From Capniomyces stellatus (taxonomy: Eukaryota > Kickxellomycota > Harpellomycetes > Harpellales > Legeriomycetaceae), in assembly GCA_001661515.1 (NCBI GenBank), contig LUVW01000027.1, positions 232,067 through 296,066 on the forward strand: a stretch of DNA of 64,000 bases, written 5' to 3'. Numbering within the stretch: the first letter of the stretch is position 1; each line of letters starts with the position of its first letter. The translations under genes were made by a program, and so were the position numbers. Under the pieces are notes generated by a model. It was not told where the DNA came from and made no database searches. It saw nothing but the letters and a program-made list of their open reading frames with translations. Positions 46,772-58,662 of the stretch are shown here, one piece after another.

Positions 46772-47476
46772 TAGTGTTTGAGTTTTCTCTTTCTTTTCTC
46801 TTTCTTTCTTTTTTCCTAGCTAGTGTATTTAAATGTCCAGACTGAAGGCTAACGCAGTTATCTATAGAACAAGCTGTATATAAATTGGCAATCAAGATAT
46901 TTAGCCGTGATGCTGTCTGTCGTGTTGAAAGCTAAAAAAATCCTTGCCCACTTTTATTTAAAACAGCGTAGTCTAGTAAATTCTGCAATTTTACTTTTGC
47001 TTTATTGTACATATTGCAGAAGATAGAATGTTGTTTTGACCTTAATACTCTATTTTTTTTTACTCGATTTGTATTTGCTAGGGGGCATTTCCAGTAATCG
47101 CGGTTTTGCTCAAACATTGCTAGGCAATTGGCCAGAAAAACAGTCATGATTTGTAAAATATACCACGTTGATTTGTACAGAATCTAGGTCGACTCCCTTG
47201 GCAATTTCAGAGCATAAATTAGCCGGGATATTGTAATTTGTAAGAACAAGAGTCTTGCTTGTAAATGCATCGACTTTGGATAAAGTTTCCCATCAACACA
47301 ACCAATATACATAGTCAAATAATGTGAAAGCCATGAATAATGTTTAAGTGTTCATATTATTAGGTTGGATTAACAAAAAAAAAAAAAGAATTATAATAAC
47401 ATTCCGGGTTAAGGTTAACTTTTAAATTGTGGTTTTTTTTTAAAAGGGAAGGGAATTAAAGAATCACAGAGAAAGT
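46772..47476. promoter_or_regulatory. Intergenic region GPX 3' end to deubiquitinase gene
   Basis: About 700 bp between two minus-strand genes. A 55-codon open stretch lies on the minus strand at about 47121-47287 (starting after a TGA, with protein-like content such as KTLVLTNYNIPANLCSEIAK) but lacks an ATG and any family match. Confidence 0.45.
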
Positions 47477-48437
47477 TTAGAGTTTGGAGTCAGTGTTTTT
47501 TACATCTGCAGTCTTGGTTGGTTCAACTTCTGGTTCGGCAGCAGCGGCAACTGGCTCAGCAGCAGCAACAGCTGGTTCAGCAACTGGTGCAGCAACTGGT
47601 TCGGCAACAGCAGCGACGACTGCAGGCTCTTCAGCGCTGGCTTCTTTTTTTGGTTCTTCAGCTGCAGCCTTAACTTCAGCGACAACTTCACAGCCGAGAA
47701 GCTCGGCAATCTTCTTTTCAATTCCTGAAGGCGAGGTAATTGAACCAAATCTGTCCACAACATTTCCGTCTTTTCCAACAAGGAATTTTTCAAAGTTCCA
47801 TTTGATGCGCTTGAGGCCGAGGAAGCCTGACTTTTGCGACTTTAGGAATTTGTAAACTGCGTTCTCGTTATCTCCATTTACCTCTCTATTTAGTGATTTA
47901 GACAAACATAGAAATTAACACTTTATTAGTTGTAGTAGTTGTAGAGTTGTAAGTTAATCAAATTTGCTAATAAAATTCAGCTTTTGTCCATTGAAACTTA
48001 CGATTTGGCCATAATTGGGAAGGTTACGCCATAGTTGAGGCTGCAGAAAGAAGCAATTTCTATTTTGGGTATATCGATAGTCGTGTGTTAGTCTACATTC
48101 AATGTGGTAAAGGCTTGACTAGTGCAAGCTTGTGGTATAAGTCAGTCAGGTAGGATTCAAACCTGGTTAATGTATAGCCGGAGACCCAAAGCTTACCTTC
48201 TTCACTACCGGCTTCTTGTGAGCCAAATTGGTTGCAAGGGAATCCCAAAATTTCAAGACCCTTGGAATTATACTTTTTGTAAAGTTCTTCCAAACCTTTG
48301 TACTGGGTGGTGAAGCCACATTTGGAGGCAACGTTTACTATCAAAACAACTTTTCCCTCAAGAGCTGAGAAAGCAAAGTCTTTGTTTTTGATGTCTTTAA
48401 CAACAAATGAGTAGAATTGCGAGGCTGCTGCTGACAT
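47477..48437 (-). CDS. Glutathione-peroxidase-like thiol peroxidase with Ala/Pro/Glu tail, three exons
   Basis: Reduces hydrogen and lipid peroxides; non-animal members use cysteine and usually thioredoxin. Exons 48437-48197, 48059-48002 and 47885-47477 join in frame to 235 residues. The catalytic Cys sits in [18 protein letters not shown], with the Gln of [16 protein letters not shown] and the Trp of [10 protein letters not shown] completing the active site; [13 protein letters not shown] supplies a possible resolving Cys. The usual family length is about 160; here a tail of about 70 residues, almost only Ala, Glu, Pro and Val, follows [11 protein letters not shown]. An in-frame ATG 108 bases upstream (48545) would add a hydrophobic N-terminal segment of 36 residues; I prefer the downstream start [11 protein letters not shown] because it matches cytosolic family members. 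Confidence 0.92.
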
Positions 48438-51400
48438 TTTTAGTGTAGGTGGGTATATATTAAGATAAAACTTTGTAATTAAACTTAGTAGTGCTAAAGT
48501 TAAGCTGATATTAAAAATAATGCGTTTATTCCCAATGCTAAGCATCAATTGCTCTTTTAAATAATCTGAACTTTTTGAATTTTTTTTTTTTTTTAAACTT
48601 TTACTTTTTAGTTACAGCAAAAAAAAAGCATCGCTTTAATTTTTTTTTAACTTTTAGCTCTAAATAATCATGCCCAAAAAAAACAAAAACAAAAAAAACC
48701 ATTCACTTAAATGTTATAGTTTGCACATTAAAAATCAGGCTTTGGTTTAATTAAAAACTGTGCCAATTTTCCAAAGCCATTTTTTTTTATTTGATATCGG
48801 ATTTTTAATAAACAACTACTGGCATTGTTGTCTTGGTTTACAGGCTTTGGAACTTTAAAAGAATAGTAAAGAAAATTTCAAGGAAACGATTTACATCGAA
48901 TAAACGATTCTGCTTTTCATTGACTACTTTTACAAATCCACAACAATTAGCCCATGCGAAATGTTCAATTAAGCTTATTTCTACAATTAATACTTATTAA
49001 ATAAATTCGACTATGTTGACGATTGACCAATGACAGTTTGTTGTTGCTTTAAACTGGCGATTTTTATACGTCTGATATATTTTTGATATATTTTTGATTT
49101 TTTTAATTGAATTGACGTTTTTGACGTTTTTTTTTGTATTATTGTTATGCTTTTATAACTTGGTTGTACTCTTGCTTATGCTTTTAATTATACCAATTCT
49201 TACATTTTGTTAAACAGTTGACCAATTTTTCAACTGAACTATCCCTAAACAGTTGGCTTTTAATTTGGTGATTAAATCAATTGGGCAATACCCTTTTAAA
49301 AACACGTTAATTTAATTGCAAAAAAGAATTGCATTACCTGACTTGGCTAATTAGCGTTTACACATGAAAGTACGGTGGAAGCTACTATGATTCTATTTTT
49401 ATTTATTTTTCTTTTGTAAAAGCAGTGCTCTACTTTTAACCTCATTTGCCCTTGTTAAAACTTATAAACCTACCCTGATATTCTTCATCGATTTTGCAAA
49501 ATATTACAAAAAATATTACAAAAAAAAAATCAATTCCAAAATCAATATCAATTCCAAAATCAATATCAATTCCAAAATCAGTATTCAACTAGCGAGCATT
49601 TGTAAACACTTGGGCTTTTTTATCTTTGTTTTTGTGAGTCGGGTAGTGTTTTCCGAATGGCGAATTTGGTCGTTTGGAATATTTATTTCTGATATCAAAA
49701 TCCTGTTTTTCAAACCTGCAGTTTGCAGCTTCAATCGAATAGCCAAGTGGCCAGAAGCCCCAACATAAAATAAACTATGGTTGAGGGTGTAGTTTAATGA
49801 CAAGTATCAATTTGCTGTTTTGGGATCAATTCTTCAAGTGCATCCGTGTTAGTACAAATACTATAAATAGCAGCATGGTTGAGAGATGCTTTGAGCTGAT
49901 TAGATGGTGTTGTGACTCTGAAATATGCCAGTGTTAGGCAATGTTACTAATTTTGAACACTGTCCAATCACCAACACGTAAAACAAATTGCTTAAAGGTT
50001 GCCAATATAACTAAGAGTCATAATTGGCATCAGCAAATCTCAAATGGGCAATCGATAAGAACACTGAAAAAGTCATATCTCCAAGCCAAAACAGGTGTTG
50101 TGTAAACATAACACTTGACAATCAGAGTTTGCAACTTTGTAGCGACAAAACGACATAGAGTATGGCAAAACCCTCCAAGTAGACAGTTGCAAAGTGTTGA
50201 AAATAGCCATAACATCAAATATCAACAAGCTAAAATAAACTGTGTGGGTAGTAATATTCATTCACAATTTCCAGTTAAACAAACTTGGCCCAACACTGAT
50301 CATGTCTGAATGCATGGAGGCTCGGCTATTTTCTTAGAAGGAGGTTTGCGGTTTTTATTGTAACCGGTGTTTGATTCAAAATCTGTTTGATTGACATTCA
50401 AGGCCCTTATTTTGCATTATGTGTTTTTTCTTCTTTTTTTTTTCAAGCAACCAGATGAATCAGAAAAGAGAAAACAATTATACTTTTGTTGGAAGAGAAT
50501 AGGGGTCATGTGGGAGTTAAAATCGCTGGGGTGTTTGTCCTGGTGATTGTTAAATGCATGCAAAGTGAGTAATAGAAGAAAACGTATTTCGTCTGCTTGA
50601 AGAAACGATTCAAGTATAGCATCTGAAGATTGGTAAAAGACTGATTAGTGACTGGTCTATGTCGACACGCAATAATTTTTCCTTGCTCTTGGTGCGATAC
50701 AAGCCAAGACAGTACTTGTTGTAAAAATAAACAAGTCTAACGTTTTTTTTCTTTTTTTTTTTGCCAAGAATAAGTTATGTTAATTGGCCTAGTTTTCCCT
50801 TTTTGTTTTTTGTTTTTTGTTTTTGTTTTTGTTTTCTTACTCGTCTGTTTTGTGAATATCGATTTACTGAATGGCAATGTGCTTAACGTAGTTTTCTTGA
50901 TTTTCATTTGAAAAACAAGACATGTTTGTGGATAACAGAGCTCTATTATTTATTTATTTCAAGTGTTCTTTTACTTCAATTTTTAGGTTTTACTGGTGAT
51001 TAATAAGCTATTTTATTGGAAATACAGCCTGTTTATATTGGTTTGGCTGGGCTAGAACGTTTTTAATAGCAGGACTATTGGGGTTTGTGAGGCTGCCATT
51101 GGTTTTTGGAAATTAAAAAAAAATCACAAAACGGGTTTACAGCAAAATGATTAATATTTCAGCTAGAATGAGCTTTTTAATGGCTTCAAATAGCATTATT
51201 AATTAGCAATAGTTATTCAAAAAAACAGAAAAAGCGAGTAAATAAGCGGACAAATGGGTGCAGTTTTTGGCTGAACCCACTAGTCCCAATAAAGGACAAA
51301 ATATAGTTGGGCAGAAAAAAATATAAAAAAAAAACATATTGTTGGACAAATATAAGGAACCACTTGATTGTTTCCTAGTAAATCGCCGTAAATAAACGGC

Positions 51401-51763
51401 AAAGTTTATTTCAATATTCACCTGGTGATAGACAGACTTTGCAAAAGTCAAGCAAAGCCAGTAGGGCAGCGAAGAGTATTCGGGAGAAAAGGTTGAGCCA
51501 GCTTGAGCAAATACAAAAAGCAGAGAGTCTGTTTTGACCTTGAGATACTAGCTGCTTTTTATTTATTTTCAAAAATGATATTTATTTTCCAATATAAAGC
51601 TAATTGAAGTTGTTAGTTTGACCGGCCATTGCTTAATTTATATAAAAGACAACAACGGCAACAGAAAAGACAGCAACTACGACAACATAAACGCAAACTA
51701 GAGACGAAACTAGCTTGAATGTGAAAAGGAAAGGAGGAAAGTAAAAGAAAATAAATATAAAGA
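48438..51763. promoter_or_regulatory. Long divergent region GPX / dysferlin-domain gene
   Basis: About 3.3 kb of AT-rich sequence with no exon, RNA gene or mobile element I can support. It holds both divergent promoters. A small direct repeat (AAATCAATATCAATTCC) lies at 49530-49580. Short open stretches near 49600-49800 and 50030-50300 lack convincing content. Confidence 0.5.
49529..49580. repeat. 18-bp direct repeat (AATCAATATCAATTCCAA)
   Basis: About three consecutive copies of an 18-bp unit in the divergent intergenic region; simple tandem duplication. Confidence 0.8.
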
Positions 51764-54700
51764 ATGGAGAAGAATATAAAGAACGATAACATAGGGTTTA
51801 CATTTAACAGGAGGTATACAGGGTTAGTAAACCCGGGAGAGGTAAAAGAGAAGCGAGGTGTTTGGCCCTTCAAAGAAAAGAGCAGGCACGATTTCCCTGT
51901 AGTTCCTGGGAGAAAGGAGAAGAAGGCAAGATCAACGAGGGCAAAGGAAGCTGGACGTGGGTTTAAAAAAAGAACAACTGTAGCAATAAGAGAAATGGCG
52001 CACGAAATTGAAAATATTGGTAAAAAGCCCGGAACACTGGATATGCCGGTGGCATTTAAAGACGAAAAGTATGTTTATGCTGTTGATGTAGTTTACCAAT
52101 GCGAGAGAGGGTAGGTGCATTTCATATATGTTGTATACGCAATTGTGGGATACTGTTTTTATATCGGGTGGTGGTGATATAATTTTTGGAAGGGTTATAT
52201 TGAGTAGTAGTTGATATATCAATGTGATAATATAGGATATCTGTGGGCGGGTTCAAAAAATTTGGGAAAAATGTGTAAGTTGAAAGCCAATGGGATATAT
52301 ATATACAGTGAGGTGTTGCAGAATTATAGCCTTTCAAAAAAAAATAAAAGAGATAAAGTGTAAAAAAAAAGAAGAGAGATAAAGTACTGCTGGATCAAAC
52401 AGGTGGTGCAAGTGGTGTACCAAAATGTCAACAAAAAGTAAAAAAAAAAATGTATATAAAATAAATATAGGCTAATGCTGACAGATCCAGCGCCTTGGAC
52501 AGACTTGTGGATGAAGAAACCGACAAGTTCAATACACTACTACGAGTTGAAGATAGGGTGGGAATGGGTATCTAAGAGATGGATGGTGGATTTTACGGGA
52601 AACGTGGACTACAATGGGTGGTCCTATGCAAGAAGGTTCGGTAGCAAGAAGTGGAGAACAAACCCAACAGCATTGACAACACTGGTAAGACGGCGGCGGT
52701 GGGTTAGGGTTCGCAGACAGCCATACTTTGAAGAGCGTAAAGAGAGGCTGGAGGGGGAGCTGGAGAGTGCACCAGTGATATATGTATCAAAAAGCAGAAA
52801 TTTAAACTATTCGTCAAATTGGCTGGAACCGAGGGTTGGGGGATACTTTGAGGGTATGGATAGGACGGGGGGTGAGGTGTGTAGGGTAGATAATAGGATG
52901 TATGATATAGACAAGGATACGGATGAGCAGCTGAGAGAGGCGATAAACTCGATAAACAATCCAGAAATAAAAATAACAAGAGCGGAAACACCACAGTCAA
53001 CTGTAGAAAACGTGATAATCAATGGGAAGCTCAGTCCAATATCAGAGTATCGGCAAAAACCCAATGTATTCGGTGTGATGTCAGATCTTCCAGATGGAGA
53101 CGAGAGAGCAGGAAAAATCAGCTCGAGCATAAAGGACAGAGGCAACGAGGATGAGTATGTGGACAAGGAGATTACAAGGATGCAGAAGCGAGTCACAATG
53201 GTTGATAGCAATGGTGGAAATGCTCGGAAGGCGGGAGGGAACAAGAGCACAGTTCGGGTGGTGTATCAAGACAAAAAAACGTTACTAATGAGCAAAACAA
53301 AGTCGATTGAGTACAGAGATAAAAGTGATTTGGTGAAAATGACGCTTGAATTAAGAAGGCCGATATTGGAATTGGAAGGTTCAGAGTGTAGTGATAGTGA
53401 TAGTGATAGTAATAGTGATAGTGATAGTGATAGTGATAGTGATAGTGATAGTGATAGTAACAGTGAAGACGATAGTAATGAAAGCAGCAAACTAGACAAA
53501 GTAGAAGGAATGTATGGGATTGACAAGGTTGATGAGATTGGTAGGGTTAGGGAGAGTAGTATTGGTGATAACGTAGGAAGGGAGGGTGGATATAAAAGTG
53601 GAAGCGTGGAAAGTGATGATGAAATGACGAGTGAAGGAGGTGATTTGGGAATAAAGCTAAGCAAGATTTCGATTGATAAACACGGAAAGATAGTGCGGAA
53701 AAAACTAAAGAAAAGGATTACAAACCACGAGGAGATAAAGTTACCGGTGATTGGGCAAATAGACTCAGAAAAGGTAGGCGGGCGAGGAGAAGAAAAGGCG
53801 GGACAAGGGATGTACAGGGAGTATGCGGCCAGGAAGTTTGACGAAATAGTAGATGGGAAACAGTTTGACCAAAATGAGTTTGAGGAGCGGGCAATGAAGA
53901 TTCCAGTGGTGTTTAATAGGGGGAAAGTAGATGACAGGAACGATAAAACGACAAAGAATATAATGAAAATAGCACAAAAGATCAAAAGGAGCCAGAAAGT
54001 GAATATCAAAAAGTCAATGAGCATGAGTCTAGACCACGGTTTTGTATCTGGATCTGACAAGGGGGCAGAAACAAGTCGAAGTTCGGTGTTGAGCGACAGT
54101 TTTAATCAGGGTTCGTTGCTGAATTTTGAGAGCAATACAAATGTAGTATTGGAGCCAGAAATCCAGGTTTCTCAAGCGTTGGGTTCCAGGCTGTCACCAA
54201 GTAGACAGGTAAAGTCGACTTTTACAATACCAGAAAAGTCAAGTTTTACAACACCAGAAAGGTCAAGTGACTATGAAAGCAAGGGAAATGGAGATAATGG
54301 AGACAATGGATCTAGTAGACTGGCACCAAAAACGAGTTTGGGTAAGCTGTCTTTAAAGAGTAGGCTGAGATCAAAAGTAAGAGCAAAGTCGCGACCAAAT
54401 CACGAACCAGCCAGTAAAGCAGAGGGAGACAATGATAAGAGTCTTCAGGTTCCGCGATTTTTTGGGCATTACAGATCAGGTGCTGGGCGTAGTAGAACAG
54501 ACACAGAGGCTTCGAGTAGCCAGGCTGAAGACAGGGTTGGCAGCGATAGGGTGGGTCAGGCTAGTGACGAGGCATCAAGTAAAGCGACGCGTAGAGTTGG
54601 AGTATTTAAAAGAAGTGGATTTGGAGGAAATTCCAAAACGGGCGAAGGATTGGGTTCAGGCAATTTGGCAGCAACCAAAGACAAAATCAGGACGATTACA

Positions 54701-55651
54701 GACAAGATCAGGACAAATTCGAGCGTGCTTGGAATAGGGAGGCCAGCGCTGGGGGTGGTAATTCAGACGTTCAAGTTGCAGGATGTGTTGCAGAACCTGA
54801 ACCTGATAATACAGACAGTTAACAAGGCCTCGACAGACACAAAGAAACTTGTGGTTATCAAGTCAATTCTAAAGTCAAATGTTTTAAACATGACTTCGGT
54901 TTGGCTGATTGTCCCGATTCTTTCTAGTAGTCTGATTTACTCGGTCAACAGAGATTTGCTGCTCAAGATGTACAACGAGTACTGTACCCATGTCTTTGTT
55001 GACTACTATACTGATAAGCAGATATTTCTTCATATAAACAGTCCCAACCCAAACCAACCTCACCATATTCACGGATTCAAGGGGTTTTCCAAGTCTGGGT
55101 TTTTGTTTATCCAGCATAGTTGCAGTCATCATTCCAATACCAACAAACTTATTCAAACCGACCCTCAATCAAACGAGGCGGAAAACACTGTTAAAACCAA
55201 CGTTGTAACCAACACTCGCGGCAAAAGTAGTAGTATTAGTGGTGGTAAAAGTGGTGGTAAAAGTAGCAGAAGTGGTGGTGGATTAACGCCATTAATAAAG
55301 TCATCAAACTCTTGGATCAAAAGCAAAAATAAGGCCAGTTTGGCGAGTGAGGAGTTTTCAGGCTACAAAAACAGTTTGGAAGTAGAACCAAACATTTCCT
55401 CCAATCTAAAATCGACTAATAAAAACCGACACTGCCGTGTTTCGATTGCAGAAAACTCACAATACTATCCACACTTGTCATTGTCACCTAGCCCGTCCAA
55501 ACCACCAGAACAGTCTGGCTGCTGCAAGCTTGAAGATATGACCCTGGCTTTAAGAATAATTAGCAGCCAAGAACGGGATGATTTTATCAATTATTTGACA
55601 TTTTCAGAACAAGTGTTGGATTTTTACACCACCCACTCTTTGGTACTTTAA
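51764..55651 (+). CDS. Dysferlin-domain (DysF) protein, peroxin/Mug65-like, three exons
   Basis: Exons 51764-52110, 52236-52274 and 52471-55651 join in frame to 1,188 residues. The N-terminal part has paired DysF motifs: VYQCERG...GGFKKFGKN and MLTDPAPWTD, then WEWVSKRWMVDFTGNVDYNGWSYARRFGSKKW and VRRRRWVRVRRQPY, the Trp/Arg-rich signature shared with Pex23/Pex30-type peroxins, Tecpr1, Spo73 and Mug65. I see no membrane segments, unlike the Pex30 group, so a Mug65/Spo73-like role at membranes is more likely (inference). The middle is charged and low-complexity, with a (Ser-Asp)n run near residue 430. A helical stretch VVIQTFKLQDVLQNLNLIIQ lies around residue 890. The 3' third has different base use from the 5' part. 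Confidence 0.8.
53390..53462 (+). repeat. (GATAGT)n coding microsatellite
   Basis: About twelve near-perfect GATAGT units in frame in the dysferlin-domain gene, encoding alternating Asp-Ser. A multiple of three, so length changes keep the frame. Confidence 0.9.
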
Positions 55652-55830
55652 ACACTTTTTTCTTTTTTTTTCTTTCTCACTTCTCTTGAATTGATTTATG
55701 GTTAGAATGCTAATAGTACGATATAATGGAAATAAAAAAAAAGTATTAAATAGAGATATAAAAGAACAAAAGAATAAAATATTATAAAAGAAATCAAAAA
55801 TCAAACAAACAAACAAACAGGGTATTACAA

Positions 55831-57312
55831 TTAGTTGTGTTCCAGCAGCCTTGAGGCAGCTACATTAGGGTCGTTATTGGTGTGTTGCAGAACCAGAATT
55901 ATTTCTTCACGGGAAGAGTTGGGAAATAGTGCAGATAAAAGCTCGATGTTTGGTTCCAACTCACTGATTACGCCAGAATCAGAAGGATTGTTGATGTTGT
56001 TAATATCTGTGTTTGGGATTTCATTGTTGATTGTGTTGGTAGTTGGTATAGTATTTGTAATATTTGCATTGTTGTTATTGTTGATGTTGGCGACTAGTCC
56101 ATTTTCAAAGTTAAAATTGAAGTTTTGACCGTTAAACAGTGCAGTTTGTTCACCAACAGGAACGGTGCTGTTAGTGCGTCTTGGACTCATTTCTGTAAAA
56201 ATCATTCCAAAAAACGAGCGAGTGATTGAGTTTACAAATTTGGGGAATCTCCAGTTGGCTGTTTGTCCAATGTTTTGCGAGTATACCATCCCAGCAAAAA
56301 GCCCAGAGAATACTGGGATGGCAGAATAAGGAAATCTAAAAAACGCCAACTATTTTATACAGAAACAAGTCATAAACAGTAAATAGACAAGTTGTGGATA
56401 AATATTAATTATATTCGGCTATATTCGGTTATTAACCGAGTGAATAAATTGTTGTTTTACCTGTACAAGCAGACCATATGTGATCAGTTTATCTGATAAA
56501 ACCAGCCCAAGAACTTTGGTTTTGTAAACCGAAGGAACAAAGTAAAAATACTGGAAAACCGAACTTGCAATGATTCCGTACCTAAAATAATAATGCAGAA
56601 AAGGATATAATAAACATCGTATACTTCTATTTGAAAAGAGCGCTGGGCAATTTGGTGAGGACAGGAAATATCGACAGTACTTACATTCCAGGGGCAACAA
56701 CATTGGTAAAAGGGGATTTGAAAACCAAGATAATAAACATTTCAACTGTTTTGCTTATTAAAGCCGAAATAAAAACAAAACTGGCAAATTTGCTCGTTCC
56801 AAAGATTCTTTCCACGATTCTCAGCTTGTATATCAATATCAACGCCACAATCAGTTCCGTGGAGTTTGGAAAGGCCATAATTGAGGTGACAACTCTCCAC
56901 CACTAGATTCAAAAAACCAAAGTAAAAAAATCAAAGAATTGAAAATTAAAGAATGGAAGAATATAGTGAATGAATTGCGCAGATGAATTTTTTTGTATTA
57001 CATAGTAGAGAAATAGGATTACCTGGTTGTCTCGTAATAAATGGGGTTTGACTCTTAATGTCAAATACGGCTTCCAGCCCATTAAGGAGGATAGAATGGA
57101 GTTAGTTCCAAGACTCAAGATTAGGAACTTTGTAAAAGAAGCACCCATAAATCCTAAAAGTACAAGAGAAAAGTTATCGACACGATATATAATTCAAATT
57201 TACTTTAGTTTTTTTTATTATTGTCTTTCACCCAAAAGTATATCATAGTTATCATCGAGTAATTGGTGGTTGGACAGAGAATATGGAGAGTGAGAGGGTT
57301 CTTACCGCTCAT
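55831..57312 (-). CDS. DSC2: Rhomboid-like pseudoprotease with UBA-like C terminus (UBAC2/Dsc2), five exons
   Basis: Dsc2 and UBAC2 are membrane rhomboid-like subunits of ER or Golgi E3 ligase complexes in quality control. Exons 57312-57306, 57153-57023, 56902-56685, 56581-56461 and 56349-55831 join in frame to 331 residues. The first coding exon is only seven nt (ATGAGCG). The membrane domain has several hydrophobic segments (TKFLILSLGTNSILSSLMGW, ALILIYKLRIVERIFGTSKF, VLGLVLSDKLITYGLLVQ) and the conserved RIVERIFGTSKFASF stretch. The linker is Asn-rich, and the C terminus (IELLSALFPNSSREEIILVL then NNDPNVAASRLLEHN) is a UBA/CUE fold. The rhomboid Ser-His catalytic pair is not visible, as expected. 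It is divergent from MRP10. Confidence 0.88.
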
Positions 57313-57940
57313 CTTTAGTATCGACAGGTGGGTTTCTTGAAATTTTTTTTGGGAGGTATACCAGAAACAGAGAGATTGAAGGGTTAGGGTTTTTTTATAA
57401 TTGTAGTTAACAAAATAAAAGTGGAAAAAGTGAGAAAATAAAAAGGCTAGTAAAAACAACGAACAAATGAAAAATTGAGAATTAGTTTAATTATAAAATG
57501 TGTTTTTATGTGTTTGTTGATATAATAGCAGATATTATTGAGAGCTGGTAAAATTAAAGCGTTGCAAACTTAATAAAATGGCAAAATAAAGAAATAAAAA
57601 GTAAAAGCTAAGGGATTTGGTCAAATAAGAAGTCCAGAAATTCCACCAATTTCAATGGTAATAAAACTTGGTTTATTAGATTTAAAAAAAGAAAGAAAAA
57701 GAAAGAAAAAAAGTCAAGTCAATAGATAATAGAAAAAGTTTGTATTGATTTAAAAAATCAGAGATAAAAAAACAAAAAAAAAAAAAAGGGATTTGAAAGA
57801 GAATTGAAAAAGGAATTTGAAGTGATTGTTTCTTTGAAATCAAAAAACAACAGCAACAGAAGCGATATAATCAAGGGCGATAACGAAATTAAAAAATACA
57901 AGAAAAAGAAAAGAAAATAAGTTTGAAAAAAAGTACAAGA
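57313..57940. promoter_or_regulatory. Divergent intergenic region DSC2 / MRP10
   Basis: About 630 bp between divergent start codons, AT-rich with A/AAAG runs near 57680-57710. It holds both promoters; no other gene is visible. Confidence 0.5.
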
Positions 57941-58358
57941 ATGTCAGTAAATCTAAAAAGGCTACGAGTTCATCACAAGAAGGCGACGAGTCCATTACCT
58001 TGTACAGTAGAAATGACGACGTTGTTGAATTGTTGGTCAAGTTTGTCAATTGAACATTCAAAATGCACAGCAAGCGCAAAGGAGTTGATGATTTGTGTCC
58101 AGAAACCAGTAATGCAACAACATACAATATTATGAATACAAAAATAAAATAAAAAAACTGATCATGAAATAACAAACTAAAAAAATAACTAGTTGAATTC
58201 GTTATATTTTGACCAAAATTCCAATATATATATGATATAAAACAATGCGTTAATGTGTTTTTATTGATGTTTATTTGTAGACTGGCGTTAAAGCGAAAAA
58301 GAGCAGTATCAATTACCACTTGGCAAGACTCGAAAAACAAGTATTGGGAAAACAGTAA
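57941..58358 (+). CDS. MRP10: Mitochondrial small ribosomal subunit protein mS37 (Mrp10/CHCHD1), two exons
   Basis: Exons 57941-58108 and 58281-58358 join in phase 0 to 81 residues, typical for this family. MSVNLKRLRVHHKKATSP is a basic N terminus; the twin CX9C motif follows: C-TVEMTTLLN-C and C-TASAKELMI-C, which forms a disulfide-linked CHCH fold imported through the Mia40 pathway. The C terminus (KAKKSSINYHLARLEKQ) matches mS37, which binds mitochondrial rRNA near the small-subunit head. Confidence 0.93.
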
Positions 58359-58662
58359 AAGAGTATTTCTATTTCCCCGAAGAAAAAACAAAAAACAAAA
58401 AGCAAAACAAAAGAATACCTAAATGCTACTTTCCCAAACCTGCCCTTTTTTTTATTATTTTATATTTTCTTATAGATAGTTTGAGAGATATTTGACAGTC
58501 TAGTTTTACAATACTTTTTTTTATATTTATATATACTTTGCTTGACTTTGTCGATGCATTTTATACTTTGCAAGATTCGCAAAAAAACACCAAACTCACT
58601 ACACTTCCTCCTCAAAAAGAAAAAGAAACAAAAAATTAATAAAAAGTAAGTAAATCTCAAGG
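58359..58662. other. Convergent intergenic region MRP10 / NUP133
   Basis: About 300 bp between converging 3' ends, AT-rich, no gene visible. Confidence 0.6.

Noticed and set aside
48148..48175. tRNA T-arm-like sequence (GGTTTGAATCC on the minus strand)
   Set aside because: It lies in the first GPX intron and lacks a matching acceptor stem, D-arm and anticodon arm.
49585..49803. 72-codon minus-strand open frame
   Set aside because: It starts with TTG, has no recognisable motif and lies next to a simple repeat.
50030..50309. Small overlapping open frames in the GPX/DysF intergenic region
   Set aside because: Frames on both strands overlap with no family-like content; most probably chance in a 3.3-kb gene-free region.
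53266..54060. 264-codon minus-strand open frame
   Set aside because: It is antisense to the dysferlin-domain gene and shows Leu/Ser low complexity caused by the GATAGT repeat and base skew.
57840..58391. 183-codon minus-strand open frame
   Set aside because: It covers the MRP10 gene antisense; MRP10 has the twin CX9C motif and an in-phase intron, so the antisense frame is a shadow.
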